Positions 1 to 8,639 of a stretch of 64,000 nt of DNA are shown piece after piece. Origin of the DNA: Butyrivibrio sp. (lineage in GTDB: Bacteria; Bacillota; Clostridia; Lachnospirales; Lachnospiraceae); the NCBI GenBank assembly GCA_015056655.1, contig SVFV01000001.1, positions 1 through 64,000 of the forward strand. Direction: 5' to 3'. The position numbers were made by a program, and so were the translations under genes. Position 1 is the stretch's first letter. Every line of letters starts with the position of its first letter. The notes below the pieces were generated by a model. That model saw nothing but the letters and a program-made list of their open reading frames with translations, had not been told where the DNA came from and searched no databases.

Positions 1-14
1 CACGAGATAAAAAT

Positions 15-55
15 AAAGCCGGAATCCTAGATGTATACTGGGATTGCGGCTTTTT
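15..55 (+). terminator. Rho-independent terminator of an upstream gene outside the window
   Basis: The arms AAAGCCGGAATCC (15-27) and GGATTGCGGCTTTTT pair with one mismatch around a loop of about 12 nt, and a T run (51-55) follows on the plus strand. It would end a rightward transcript that begins before the window. Confidence 0.75.
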
Positions 56-116
56 AGGTGTCAAAGATGGGATTATAACATAAGAAGATATTTTTTCAAC
101 CAAGCTTCATTAGTAT

Positions 117-145
117 TTGACGAAGGTACAGGCATTTCCTATAAT
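117..145 (+). promoter_or_regulatory. Sigma-A type promoter of the membrane glycosyltransferase gene
   Basis: TTGACG (117-122) and TATAAT (140-145) are separated by 17 bp. Transcription should start near 152, which leaves room for the ribosome site at 180-183 and supports the ATG at 193 over the ATG at 160. Confidence 0.75.
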
Positions 146-192
146 TAAATCACGCATATATGGTGAAAAACAGTGTTTTGGAGACTTTTAGG

Positions 193-2088
193 ATGACCTT
201 TAATTTTTGGTTTGGCGTTATCTATATTTTAATTACTCTTTCTGCTATGTATCTCTGGTACAAAAGGGAGAAAGCAAATGCCACACATGTCAATATATCA
301 AACGTATCCTTTAACAGACTCTTTACTGTAGTTTTGCCTATTTCAATCATTGTTCTTGGCGCAATAATCAGACTTTACAAAATCGGACAAATCCCCTTAG
401 GTCTCCATCAGGACGAGGCATCTATTGGCTATGAGGCTTATATTCTCTCAGCCTTTGGAGTTGATAGAGATGGGAATCGTTTTCCTATTTATCCCATAAC
501 CTATGGATCAGGTGGCGGAAGCCCTCTTATGATCTACCTTAACGTGATCACCACATATCTTTTTGGTGCAGGTGCGACAACCTTACGAATGCTTCCTGCT
601 ATTTTGGGAGTTCTTACACTTCCTGTTTTTTTCCTGCTTATCAGATTTATGTCCAAGGACTCAGTTAAAAGCTCTTCTTCGAATCTTTCACTGATTCAGA
701 TAAATGGAGAATATGTATGGCTTCCGCTTGTAGGGCTTAGTGTCATGGCTTTTTGCCCCTGGCATGTAATGCTTTCAAGATGGAGTCTTGATAGTAACAC
801 CGTTCCTTTCTTTGTATGCACAGCCATGCTGTTTTTCGTACTTGGGGCGTACATACAGAAGGATTCAACCTCCTTTGGAAATATTGAGACACTCTTCTCA
901 TCAAGAGACAGTAAAAAGAGACGCTCACTTAAGGCCTCTGTTCCATCAGCAACCCTGTTCTATGTGCTTTCTGCTATATTTTATGCACTGACATTGTATT
1001 GTTATGGAGCTGCGACTGTGCTGATTCCGCTTCATCTTCTGGTTATTACCATTTTCTGTGCGAAGACAGGAAGAATGACAGCATTCCAGTTTTCAATTGG
1101 TATACTGATTTTTATCATCTTCTCAGCACCACTTGGGGTTTTCTATGCGGTTAATTACTTTGGCCTTCCAGAAATAATTACTCCATTCTTTACAATCACA
1201 GCCTTCACAGCCAAGAGATCCGTGTTCGTGTCAGGTTCAGGATTTTTGAAGAGCATCATAATAAACCTGATTACTATTATCAAAAACCTTTCTGTTGGTG
1301 CGACGTCAGAGCAGATTGTTAACCTCATTCCAGGTTACCCTCCGCTTTTTGCATTTACATTCCCTGTGACTCTTGTTGGTCTCGTAATAAGTGCCATTAA
1401 TGCTAAAAGAGGACGCCTCTCCGACGTATTCATGTGCAGCCTGTTCGTTCCTTCACTTATATTCGGACTTTTGGTTGAAGAAGATATTACAAGAATGGTA
1501 TTCATCTTCATCCCTGCAATTTACTATCTGACAGTTGGATACATTTTTATCGTTTCAGAATTTATAAATGTTGAGAAAAAGGCTACCAGCAATGTGGTAA
1601 GGACTTCTGCCATTGTAATCAAATCCATTGCTCCTGCTCTTTTCTTCGTAGGCGCCGTATTCTTTATGAGAACCTATTTTACAGATTATAACGTAGAAAG
1701 TGCTGAAGCCTTCATGCCTGGATATGGAGATGCCTGCGCTTACGCTGAAAGCATCGCTCCTTCGGAGGGTAAGATAATATCAACCTACGAGCATCTGTCC
1801 GCACCATTTATGATAGCTTTGTATTACACAAAAACTTCTCCTTATGAATTTTTAGAGACCGTTCATTACAAGGATCCTAACGCAGAATTCAGGATTGCTG
1901 ATTCCTTTGGCAAATGGACCTTTGGTCTTCCGGAGGATTTTGAAGATAGTTTATCTGAATATAAAAAAGACGGAACTGTACTTGTTCTGCACAGTTCCGA
2001 ATTAGAAAAATACGCTATTACTGATGATCCCGGTTTCGAGATTCATTACTTTGATAACTTCGCGGTTGTAGCTTCACCAAACAAATGA
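193..2088 (+). CDS. GT-C/ArnT-PMT-like integral membrane glycosyltransferase
   Basis: 631-residue polytopic membrane protein that probably transfers a sugar from a polyprenyl-phosphate donor to a surface glycan on the outer face of the membrane. After a first N-terminal helix comes a loop with the motif LHQDEASIGYEAY. It has the acidic DE pair expected in the first extracytoplasmic loop of GT-C enzymes (PMT/ArnT type). About ten further hydrophobic segments follow, and the C-terminal ~130 residues are soluble. The start at 193 is chosen because GGAG (180-183) lies 9 nt upstream, whereas the in-frame ATG at 160 has no ribosome site and sits almost on the predicted transcription start. The 3' end overlaps the convergent glycosyltransferase gene by 43 bp. 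Substrate and acceptor are unknown; the polysaccharide setting is inferred from the neighbours. Confidence 0.75.
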   Translation: MTFNFWFGVIYILITLSAMYLWYKREKANATHVNISNVSFNRLFTVVLPISIIVLGAIIRLYKIGQIPLGLHQDEASIGYEAYILSAFGVDRDGNRFPIYPITYGSGGGSPLMIYLNVITTYLFGAGATTLRMLPAILGVLTLPVFFLLIRFMSKDSVKSSSSNLSLIQINGEYVWLPLVGLSVMAFCPWHVMLSRWSLDSNTVPFFVCTAMLFFVLGAYIQKDSTSFGNIETLFSSRDSKKRRSLKASVPSATLFYVLSAIFYALTLYCYGAATVLIPLHLLVITIFCAKTGRMTAFQFSIGILIFIIFSAPLGVFYAVNYFGLPEIITPFFTITAFTAKRSVFVSGSGFLKSIIINLITIIKNLSVGATSEQIVNLIPGYPPLFAFTFPVTLVGLVISAINAKRGRLSDVFMCSLFVPSLIFGLLVEEDITRMVFIFIPAIYYLTVGYIFIVSEFINVEKKATSNVVRTSAIVIKSIAPALFFVGAVFFMRTYFTDYNVESAEAFMPGYGDACAYAESIAPSEGKIISTYEHLSAPFMIALYYTKTSPYEFLETVHYKDPNAEFRIADSFGKWTFGLPEDFEDSLSEYKKDGTVLVLHSSELEKYAITDDPGFEIHYFDNFAVVASPNK

Positions 2089-3263
2089 ACCGCCATATAA
2101 ATATACGCTGCAAGTTCAACTGCAGATATTATTGTAATCGGAATTCCTTTATATCCAAACAATACAATTATATAAACAAGCAAAGAGCTGATGTTCATTA
2201 TTATAGCGATGGGCAGAAGCTCTTTTTTTACGGATAAGCTAAGTACTGTCATCAAAAGAACTATCACATAATCATATCTCTCATGCATTCCAGGAAGGAA
2301 CATGCACATCGTCCATGCCATAAAACTTCCAATAACGAGCAGATTAATGTCCTTCTCAAAGTAATCTCTATGGTTATAAGCAAATACAGCTATTATAACC
2401 ATGAGGCCAGCCACAAGCATGATTGCCGGTGTCTTCAAAAGCTCGTCAAAATCATCAAGCCCGAAGTTATATATATTGGGGTAGTATGAAACCATTCCAT
2501 AGCCTTCCGTCTGAACCTCATTGGTCTGCGACAGATAAGCAAAATATGTATCCCTGAGTCCCTTTCTACAAAGTACAGAAGGAAGTCCCATCACAAGATA
2601 CATAACCGGAACCCACAAAAACTCCAGAATACTAAAGCCCTTCTTTATCATATAAACCACAATGAAAAGCGGAACTATGAAAATCGCCTGCAGCTTAAAG
2701 CTAAAGGATATTGCAAGGAAAACAAATGCCAGCCTGTAGTTCTCTTTTAACATATGATAGAGCGCTATCACCATGAAAACTACATAGATTGCGTCGCACT
2801 GTTTCCACAATGCTCCATTAAATACCACGAAGGGCAAAAACAATGATCCAACACCTACAAACCAAGCTCTTTTATCAGCAAGAGCTGCATTGTCAGAGTT
2901 TACAGCCAGATGCTTAATTATCTTCACAATATAAAATGCAGTTACAAACTCTGCTATTGTGGAAAAGATAGTGATCGGAACATAAGGCTCACAGGAAAAC
3001 AACGAACAAATGGCGTACATTATATTATATGGGACATAATAATCACCTATATTTTTGCCAAGCCCTGTTATGATGCCATATTCTCTGTACTGATTAACCC
3101 AGTCCAGATAATAGGTATTGTAATCTGGTGATAAGTCGGTGTCTGGCATCAGCATAAACCTGATCACCAGTGCAAGAAGCACCAGAATACCTAAACTTAT
3201 CTTCTCTAGATGCTCATCTATAAGATTAAATAAAAAACTATCCAAAAAGTTTTTCTTCTTCAC
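2046..3263 (-). CDS. Integral membrane glycosyltransferase (GT87/mannosyltransferase-like)
   Basis: 405-residue polytopic membrane protein. The first loop carries DTDLSPDYNTYYLDWVNQY, an acidic and aromatic patch like that of polyprenol-dependent GT-C transferases, and a later loop contains GMHERYDYV. Start: an upstream in-frame ATG at 3278 overlaps its own Shine-Dalgarno. GGAGG at 3274-3270 lies 6 nt before a GTG at 3263, so GTG 3263 is preferred. It is the last gene of the leftward polysaccharide operon that begins with the epimerase. Its C-terminal codons overlap those of the convergent gene (2046-2088). It probably adds one residue of the repeat unit or decorates the exported glycan; the exact linkage cannot be read. 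Confidence 0.7.
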   Translation of the reverse strand: MKKKNFLDSFLFNLIDEHLEKISLGILVLLALVIRFMLMPDTDLSPDYNTYYLDWVNQYREYGIITGLGKNIGDYYVPYNIMYAICSLFSCEPYVPITIFSTIAEFVTAFYIVKIIKHLAVNSDNAALADKRAWFVGVGSLFLPFVVFNGALWKQCDAIYVVFMVIALYHMLKENYRLAFVFLAISFSFKLQAIFIVPLFIVVYMIKKGFSILEFLWVPVMYLVMGLPSVLCRKGLRDTYFAYLSQTNEVQTEGYGMVSYYPNIYNFGLDDFDELLKTPAIMLVAGLMVIIAVFAYNHRDYFEKDINLLVIGSFMAWTMCMFLPGMHERYDYVIVLLMTVLSLSVKKELLPIAIIMNISSLLVYIIVLFGYKGIPITIISAVELAAYIYMAVHLFGEATTAKLSK

Positions 3264-3287
3264 GCAAAACCTCCACATGGGCTGTAT

Positions 3288-4844
3288 TTATTTAAGTATA
3301 ACAGAATCCTTATGATAATAGTCTGCAATTCCCTTGTTTAACCAGTCTTCCTTGTCCTTTGTTATATCTGAAAAATATAGAAGGGATGGTCTTACAGAAA
3401 ATGGCTCTAAAACAACGTCTTTTTGGCTATCGTCCTTTAATACCACAAGTCTGTTTTCAAATTCCTGTTTATAGATTGCAGCTTCATTTGAAGCTAAGTC
3501 ACTAATAGCTGCTGTACCTGTAAATGTATCCGGATTCACCTTGATAAAAAGGAGTGATCCAATTGCAAATGCTGCCAGGAAAACAAGGATTACTCCAAGT
3601 CCCGGCTCAGCCATTTCAGCCTCCATTACTCGCCTCAACCATCCGCAGATATATCCCAACATAAGCACAAGAATAAGCATGGACTGAACATAGAAGATAC
3701 CCATAATTCTTCCAGCCACGATATTACCAGTCACGTAAACAGGTGGCGTTATATTGGCAGCTGCAAGTAGGATACAAAATACTGAAAAAAGAACAGGGTG
3801 TCCAAAGTCATAATGCTTAACGACGCTACCTGCTGCCTTCCACATAAGCAAACACAAAATCACAAGAAGACCTATAACAGGGAAAGTTATCCACTCGCCC
3901 AGCATATATTCAAGTGTATAGTAAATCGAAATAAGTACTGCCTTTAAAGGTCCAAAAGCTGACGCTGAAGATCTGTTGCTATTTCCAGGAGCAACTACAG
4001 AAGTAATAAACCCAAGAAGCATAAAACAGGAAGGAATAAATACCCTCTTCACTATCTGAAGCTTTAGACAAATATTTGTAAGAGCCAATCTATTTGAGCT
4101 CGCCTTATCAGAATTACTTCTCTGATAGAAAAAGCTGTATCCGGAAATAAAAATAATACAAAGACTTATGATTGCCAGACTTAATGCTGTCATGTAATTA
4201 GCTCCTCCAAGGAGGAAACCAAGGATAGATAATAATATCACTCGATATATTTTAATACCATCCGTTTTGCTATGTTTAAGAATTCCGCCAAGCCAAACCA
4301 GTCCAAGTCCCAGCATGAACATATAGTTTATAGCTCCGCTGTACCAGTAGAAACTCTCACACCTTGCAGAGCTCTCTGGAATACACTGAATCAGAAGAAA
4401 ATAGATAACTGACGTTATGCATCCAGCGAGGTTCTTCTCTACTCCAAGGACATCTACAAGCATCTGTTTTGTAAAGAATATAATTCCAAAAGTTATCATT
4501 CCAAGCACTATGAAACTGCCAAGAAAATACAAGCCTTCATCAAAAACACTTGGTGCCAATGCAGTCAAAGCATCCGAGAAAAAATATCCTGTCCAGTTCA
4601 TGTAATACCAGACTCCCATTCGAACAGCTTCAACCACAGCTGATAAAATACTGCCTGTATTTAAATATGCCTCGTGAACTTCAAAAGCCATGGTGAAATC
4701 ATCTGCCGATGGCACGTTATATAAAGCCAAAATAAAAAGAGGTATAACAGCAATTATGTTAAAAAGGCCAAGAATAATCCGAAGATTTCTCAGCCATCCC
4801 TCTTTACTATGTATTCTGTTTTCTGCTTTGTTATTATCCCCCAT
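3288..4844 (-). CDS. DUF6056-like polytopic membrane protein
   Basis: 518 residues with about 12 hydrophobic segments. After the first helix comes NVPSADDFTMAFE, resembling the 'sDDy' signature of DUF6056 proteins, which are placed near GT-C-type glycosyltransferases. The soluble C-terminal ~100 residues are rich in charged and polar residues. AGAGG lies just upstream of the ATG, and only 9 nt separate it from the aminotransferase stop. It sits between the sugar-nucleotide enzymes and the membrane glycosyltransferase, so a role in glycan transfer or modification is likely but inferred. The family assignment rests on motif recall. Confidence 0.6.
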   Translation of the reverse strand: MGDNNKAENRIHSKEGWLRNLRIILGLFNIIAVIPLFILALYNVPSADDFTMAFEVHEAYLNTGSILSAVVEAVRMGVWYYMNWTGYFFSDALTALAPSVFDEGLYFLGSFIVLGMITFGIIFFTKQMLVDVLGVEKNLAGCITSVIYFLLIQCIPESSARCESFYWYSGAINYMFMLGLGLVWLGGILKHSKTDGIKIYRVILLSILGFLLGGANYMTALSLAIISLCIIFISGYSFFYQRSNSDKASSNRLALTNICLKLQIVKRVFIPSCFMLLGFITSVVAPGNSNRSSASAFGPLKAVLISIYYTLEYMLGEWITFPVIGLLVILCLLMWKAAGSVVKHYDFGHPVLFSVFCILLAAANITPPVYVTGNIVAGRIMGIFYVQSMLILVLMLGYICGWLRRVMEAEMAEPGLGVILVFLAAFAIGSLLFIKVNPDTFTGTAAISDLASNEAAIYKQEFENRLVVLKDDSQKDVVLEPFSVRPSLLYFSDITKDKEDWLNKGIADYYHKDSVILK

Positions 4845-4853
4845 ACAACCTCT

Positions 4854-5957
4854 TCATGCCTTAAAAGAATTTACACAGTCTATTATATAATCCTGTTCTT
4901 CAGTAGTCATCCCTGAATAGATAGGAAGAGAAAGAACTTCATTCGCGCAGCTCTCTGTTATAGGAAGATCCCCTGCTTTCATTCCCAGATAGTTATAAGC
5001 TTCTGAAAGGTGCGGCGGTATAGGATAATGAATAATTGTTGTTATGCTATTCTCATCCAGATACTTCATGAGATTATCTCTGTTATCCTTAACCCTGATA
5101 ACATACTGATGCCATACACAGGTAGCTCCCTCTGCCACCCTTGGCTTAATAACAAGCGGATTGTTAATACCCTCGGCATATCTCTTTGCAAGCTCAGCCC
5201 TCTCAGCTGTTATTTCATCCATATACTTAAGCCTTACTCTAAGGAGTCCTGCCTGCATCTCATCCAGTCTGGAATTAGCTCCTACTACCATATTGTAGTA
5301 TCTCTTCTCACTACCGTAGTTACGATAGATCTTCATGAGTCTGGCAAGTTCCGGATCATCTGTTGTTATTGCACCAGCATCTCCGAAGGCTCCCATGTTC
5401 TTGGAAGGGTAGAAAGAAAAACAACCGATATCCCCAAAGCTTCCTGTCATCTTGCCATTAAAGCATGCTCCATGAGACTGAGCACAATCCTCAACAAGCT
5501 TTAGGTTGTACTTCTTACAAAGTCTTACAACCTCATCCATTCTGGCTGACTGTCCATAAAGGTGAACAACCAGGATCGCCTTGGTCTTATCTGTAATCTT
5601 CTCTTCGATCTTGGAAACATCTATCTGATAATATTCATCAGGTTCTACGAAGACAGGTGTAGCATCATTTATGGTTATTCCCATAACACTTGCTATGTAT
5701 GTATTACCCTGAACGATGACCTCATCGCCCTCTCCGATTCCAAGAACCTTAAAAGCAAGCCAAAGGGCATCAAGTCCACTGGCAAGGCCTACGCTGTACT
5801 TAGTACCTACATAAGTGGCAAATTCCTTCTCGAAGTTCTCTACTTCTTTTCCGAGAATGTACCAACCAGAGCGAAGAACCTCCAGTGCCTTATTCTCATA
5901 TTCATCCTGATGACGCATGAAACCTCTGTCCATACGTCCCTGCATGATTCTGTCCAT
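4854..5957 (-). CDS. DegT/DnrJ/EryC1-family sugar-nucleotide aminotransferase
   Basis: 367-residue PLP-dependent aminotransferase that converts a keto-sugar nucleotide to an amino sugar in the cytoplasm. Visible landmarks are LVEDCAQSHGA (residues 154-164; Asp157 should contact the PLP ring nitrogen) and FYPSKNMGAFGDAGA, where Lys186 is the Schiff-base lysine. The N-terminal ALEVLRSGWYILGKEVENFE and overall length resemble FdtB/QdtB-type 3-aminotransferases; which keto-sugar is used is not determined. AAGGGA precedes the ATG, though a second ATG four codons on is possible. It lies 15 nt behind the epimerase and 9 nt before the DUF6056-like gene. No gene for making the 3- or 4-keto intermediate is visible here, so that enzyme must be encoded elsewhere. 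Confidence 0.85.
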   Translation of the reverse strand: MDRIMQGRMDRGFMRHQDEYENKALEVLRSGWYILGKEVENFEKEFATYVGTKYSVGLASGLDALWLAFKVLGIGEGDEVIVQGNTYIASVMGITINDATPVFVEPDEYYQIDVSKIEEKITDKTKAILVVHLYGQSARMDEVVRLCKKYNLKLVEDCAQSHGACFNGKMTGSFGDIGCFSFYPSKNMGAFGDAGAITTDDPELARLMKIYRNYGSEKRYYNMVVGANSRLDEMQAGLLRVRLKYMDEITAERAELAKRYAEGINNPLVIKPRVAEGATCVWHQYVIRVKDNRDNLMKYLDENSITTIIHYPIPPHLSEAYNYLGMKAGDLPITESCANEVLSLPIYSGMTTEEQDYIIDCVNSFKA

Positions 5958-5972
5958 AGTTATCCCTTTGCT

Positions 5973-7028
5973 TTAAGCATCTCTTCTTTTAACGTAGCCT
6001 GCATACCAGTCTACAAAACGATGAATACCCTCTTTAAGAGGCATATCCGGCTTAAAGTCGAAGTCATTCATAAGGTCATCAACATCTGCGTATGTAGCCT
6101 CTACATCACCAGGCTGCATAGGAAGAAGCTCTCTGTGTGCCTCGAAGTCGAAATCCTTAGGAAGGAGGTCATGTGCAACAAGCTCCTTCTGAAGAGTATC
6201 AACAAAATCCATAAGGTTCTCAGGATTATGATTTCCGATATTGTAAACCTTGTACTTAGCACCCTTCTCATCTGCATCAGGTGTGCTCTGCATAACATTA
6301 ACTACACCAGTTACGATGTCATCAACATAAGTGAAGTCTCTTCTGCAGTTACCATAGTTAAAAATCTGAATAGTATCGCCTCTAAGAAGCTTGTCTGCAA
6401 AGAGGAAAAGAGCCATATCAGGTCTGCCCATAGGTCCGTAAACAGTGAAGAATCTAAGACCTGTTGTAGCCATGTCATAAAGGTTACTGTATGAATAAGC
6501 AAAAAGCTCATTAGACTTCTTTGTAGCAGCATAAAGTGAAAGGGGATGATCCACCTGGTCCTTTGTACTGAAAGGAAGCTTTGTATTTCCACCGTAAACA
6601 CTGGAGCTTGATGCATATACAAGGTGCTCAACCTTGGGATCAGAATGTCTGCATGCCTCAAGGATGTTATAGAAGCCAATTACGTTAGCCTCGATATATG
6701 CTCCGGGATTCTCAATTGAGTATCTTACACCTGCCTGAGCAGCAAGGTTTACAACAACTACAGGTTTATACTCAGCGAAAACCTTGTCCACATCTTCCTT
6801 ATTAGAAATGTCGCCCTTTACGAAAATGAAATCCTCGTACTTGGAGAGCTTCTCAAGACGCTCCTCCTTAAGACGAACATCATAGTAATCGTTCACATTA
6901 TCAAGGCCTACAACCTTGATATCTTTAAATGTATCAAGAAGACGAGTAGCCAGGTGAGATCCGATGAATCCAGCTGCACCTGTTATAAGCACTGTCTTGC
7001 CGTTAAGATCAATATTCTTTGCTTTCAT
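5973..7028 (-). CDS. NAD-dependent epimerase, UDP-glucuronate 4-epimerase type
   Basis: 351-residue extended short-chain dehydrogenase/reductase. The Rossmann motif GAAGFIG spans residues 17-23, and the catalytic YxxxK is Y167-K171 within SLYAATKKSNE. The stretch LPFSTKDQVDHPLS and TTGLRFFTVYGPMGRPDMA match the UDP-glucuronate 4-epimerase (GAE/CapI) subgroup rather than GalE, so it probably makes UDP-galacturonate for a surface polysaccharide. It is the first gene of the leftward operon, behind a strong promoter (7073-7101). AAGGAG is present but 12 nt from the ATG, a longer gap than usual. A related UDP-sugar epimerase activity cannot be excluded. Confidence 0.85.
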   Translation of the reverse strand: MKAKNIDLNGKTVLITGAAGFIGSHLATRLLDTFKDIKVVGLDNVNDYYDVRLKEERLEKLSKYEDFIFVKGDISNKEDVDKVFAEYKPVVVVNLAAQAGVRYSIENPGAYIEANVIGFYNILEACRHSDPKVEHLVYASSSSVYGGNTKLPFSTKDQVDHPLSLYAATKKSNELFAYSYSNLYDMATTGLRFFTVYGPMGRPDMALFLFADKLLRGDTIQIFNYGNCRRDFTYVDDIVTGVVNVMQSTPDADEKGAKYKVYNIGNHNPENLMDFVDTLQKELVAHDLLPKDFDFEAHRELLPMQPGDVEATYADVDDLMNDFDFKPDMPLKEGIHRFVDWYAGYVKRRDA

Positions 7029-7057
7029 AATTAAATAAAACTCCTTTGTAGATATGG

Positions 7058-7063
7058 TATAAT
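7058..7063 (+). promoter_or_regulatory. Possible -10 box for the flippase gene
   Basis: TATAAT lies 44 nt before the flippase ATG on the plus strand, but no good -35 box is seen 16-18 bp upstream. The call is weak. Confidence 0.3.
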
Positions 7064-7072
7064 CCGTTGTAT

Positions 7073-7101
7073 ATTATATGTAAAACTCGCACGGAGGTCA
7101 A
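7073..7101 (-). promoter_or_regulatory. Promoter of the leftward polysaccharide operon
   Basis: On the minus strand TTGACC (7101-7096) and TATAAT (7078-7073) are exactly 17 bp apart, giving a transcription start near 7066 and a leader of about 38 nt. The -35 box shares its bases with the GGAGG ribosome site (7093-7097) of the divergent flippase gene, so both signals use the same DNA. Confidence 0.7.
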
Positions 7102-7106
7102 TTTTC

Positions 7107-8639
7107 ATGGGCAGAGTAAAACTCGCCACCAAAAATATAACATTCGGATACATCGGTCAGCTTGCAACTGCACTGATGTCCTTCATCTTAAGATCTATTT
7201 TCATCTTAAAACTCTCCGAGAGGCTTTTAGGTGTTAATGCTCTTTATAGCAATATACTATCACTTCTGTCAATGGCAGAGCTCGGTATCGGAACAGCTCT
7301 TAACTTCAGCCTATACGCGCTAGTAGCAGAGAAAAATACCGAAAAGATCAAGTCCTATATGCAGATGTACAGGAAGGCTTATCACACAATTGCCATTGTT
7401 GTCGCAACTATCGGACTTGTACTCACACCTTTTCTTAAATATCTTGCCAAAAATCCGGGAGATATCACAACAAAAGATCTTACCTGTTACTACCTGATCT
7501 TTTTATTTAATACTGTAAGCACCTATTTTGTTGCTTACAAATACAGTCTTGTAAATGCTGAGCAAAAGAACTATATCCAGACAAATATAAACACTCTGAC
7601 AAAGGTGATTACTGTATTTTTCCAGATACTGGTTCTTCTTATCATCCCGAACTTTTATCTGTATCTTTTGACAGATGCTGCTGTTCAGCTTATACAGAAA
7701 ATCTTTGTAAGCAGATACCTGGATAAGCTCTATCCCTACCTCAGAGATAAGGACATCACTCCTCTTACAGATGAAGAGCGAGGCGACATATGGAGCAAAA
7801 CAAAGGCTCTTGTACTTCACAAGGTTGGGGATGTTGCAAGGCTTCAGACAGACACACTTATCATCTCCTCATTTATTGAAGTAGGAATTGCCGGAGTTGT
7901 TGATAACTACACGCTTATTACAGGAACTATCGCAAACTTCGTTAACATCATATTCAATTCTGTTATTTCCAGCTTTGGAAATCTGATAGCTACAGAATCC
8001 AAGGAAAAGCAGTATAATATGTTTAAGGTTTATCGCTTTTTTGCATCATGGGTTTACGGTTTTTCAACCTGCGGATTCTATGTCCTGATTCAGCCACTTA
8101 TTTATCTCTGGCTCGTAAAAAGGCATGGCGAAGCATGGATGCTTCCAACCCTTGCAGTATATCTCTACATAACCGACTACTATTTCAAGGGTGACAGAAT
8201 TGTTCTTTCAAACTTTAAGACCGCGGCTGGCGTCTTTGAGCAGGACAAGTACCTGGCGCTTATTCAGGGCTTTGTAAACCTGGTTATCTCCATTGCACTG
8301 GTCCAGAAAATCGGTCTTGCAGGTATTTATGTTGGAACTATCATTTCCGGACTAATTGCAAATATAACCAAGCCAATAATCATTTATAAGGTCTGCTTTG
8401 ATAAGAGTTCACTCATTTACTTTGCAGACAGTGTTAAATATATACTGACGGAGGCGTTCACCATTGCTCTTTGCCTCTTCATCAGTTCCTATGTGCTTAA
8501 AAGCATCACGATTCCCAGCTTTATTATCATGGGCGTAATCGTAACAATAATATTTAATGGAATTTTCTTACTGCTCTTCCACAAAACAGATGAGTTTTCT
8601 TATCTGCTTAATACAGTAAAGAGCAAAAGGAGAGCCTGA
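7107..8639 (+). CDS. Wzx-like polysaccharide flippase (MOP superfamily)
   Basis: 510 residues with about 12-14 membrane segments and no large soluble domain. The N-terminal ATKNITFGYIGQLATALMSF and the Asn/Gly-rich first helices resemble O-antigen/teichoic-type lipid-linked oligosaccharide flippases. It would turn undecaprenyl-linked repeat units to the outer face of the membrane, where the neighbouring GT-C enzymes act. GGAGG (7093-7097) lies 9 nt before the ATG. The stop overlaps the next ATG (TGATG), so translation of the GH105-like gene is probably coupled. It is transcribed away from the sugar-nucleotide genes. No Wzy-type polymerase was identified in the window. Confidence 0.8.
   Translation: MGRVKLATKNITFGYIGQLATALMSFILRSIFILKLSERLLGVNALYSNILSLLSMAELGIGTALNFSLYALVAEKNTEKIKSYMQMYRKAYHTIAIVVATIGLVLTPFLKYLAKNPGDITTKDLTCYYLIFLFNTVSTYFVAYKYSLVNAEQKNYIQTNINTLTKVITVFFQILVLLIIPNFYLYLLTDAAVQLIQKIFVSRYLDKLYPYLRDKDITPLTDEERGDIWSKTKALVLHKVGDVARLQTDTLIISSFIEVGIAGVVDNYTLITGTIANFVNIIFNSVISSFGNLIATESKEKQYNMFKVYRFFASWVYGFSTCGFYVLIQPLIYLWLVKRHGEAWMLPTLAVYLYITDYYFKGDRIVLSNFKTAAGVFEQDKYLALIQGFVNLVISIALVQKIGLAGIYVGTIISGLIANITKPIIIYKVCFDKSSLIYFADSVKYILTEAFTIALCLFISSYVLKSITIPSFIIMGVIVTIIFNGIFLLLFHKTDEFSYLLNTVKSKRRA

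Noticed and set aside
160-192. ATG at 160 as start of the first glycosyltransferase
   Set aside because: It lies about 8 nt from the predicted transcription start and has no ribosome site, whereas ATG 193 has GGAG at proper spacing.
5562-6494. 310-codon open frame on the plus strand
   Set aside because: It is antisense to the aminotransferase and epimerase genes, which have clear catalytic motifs. The frame has no ribosome site and low-quality composition.
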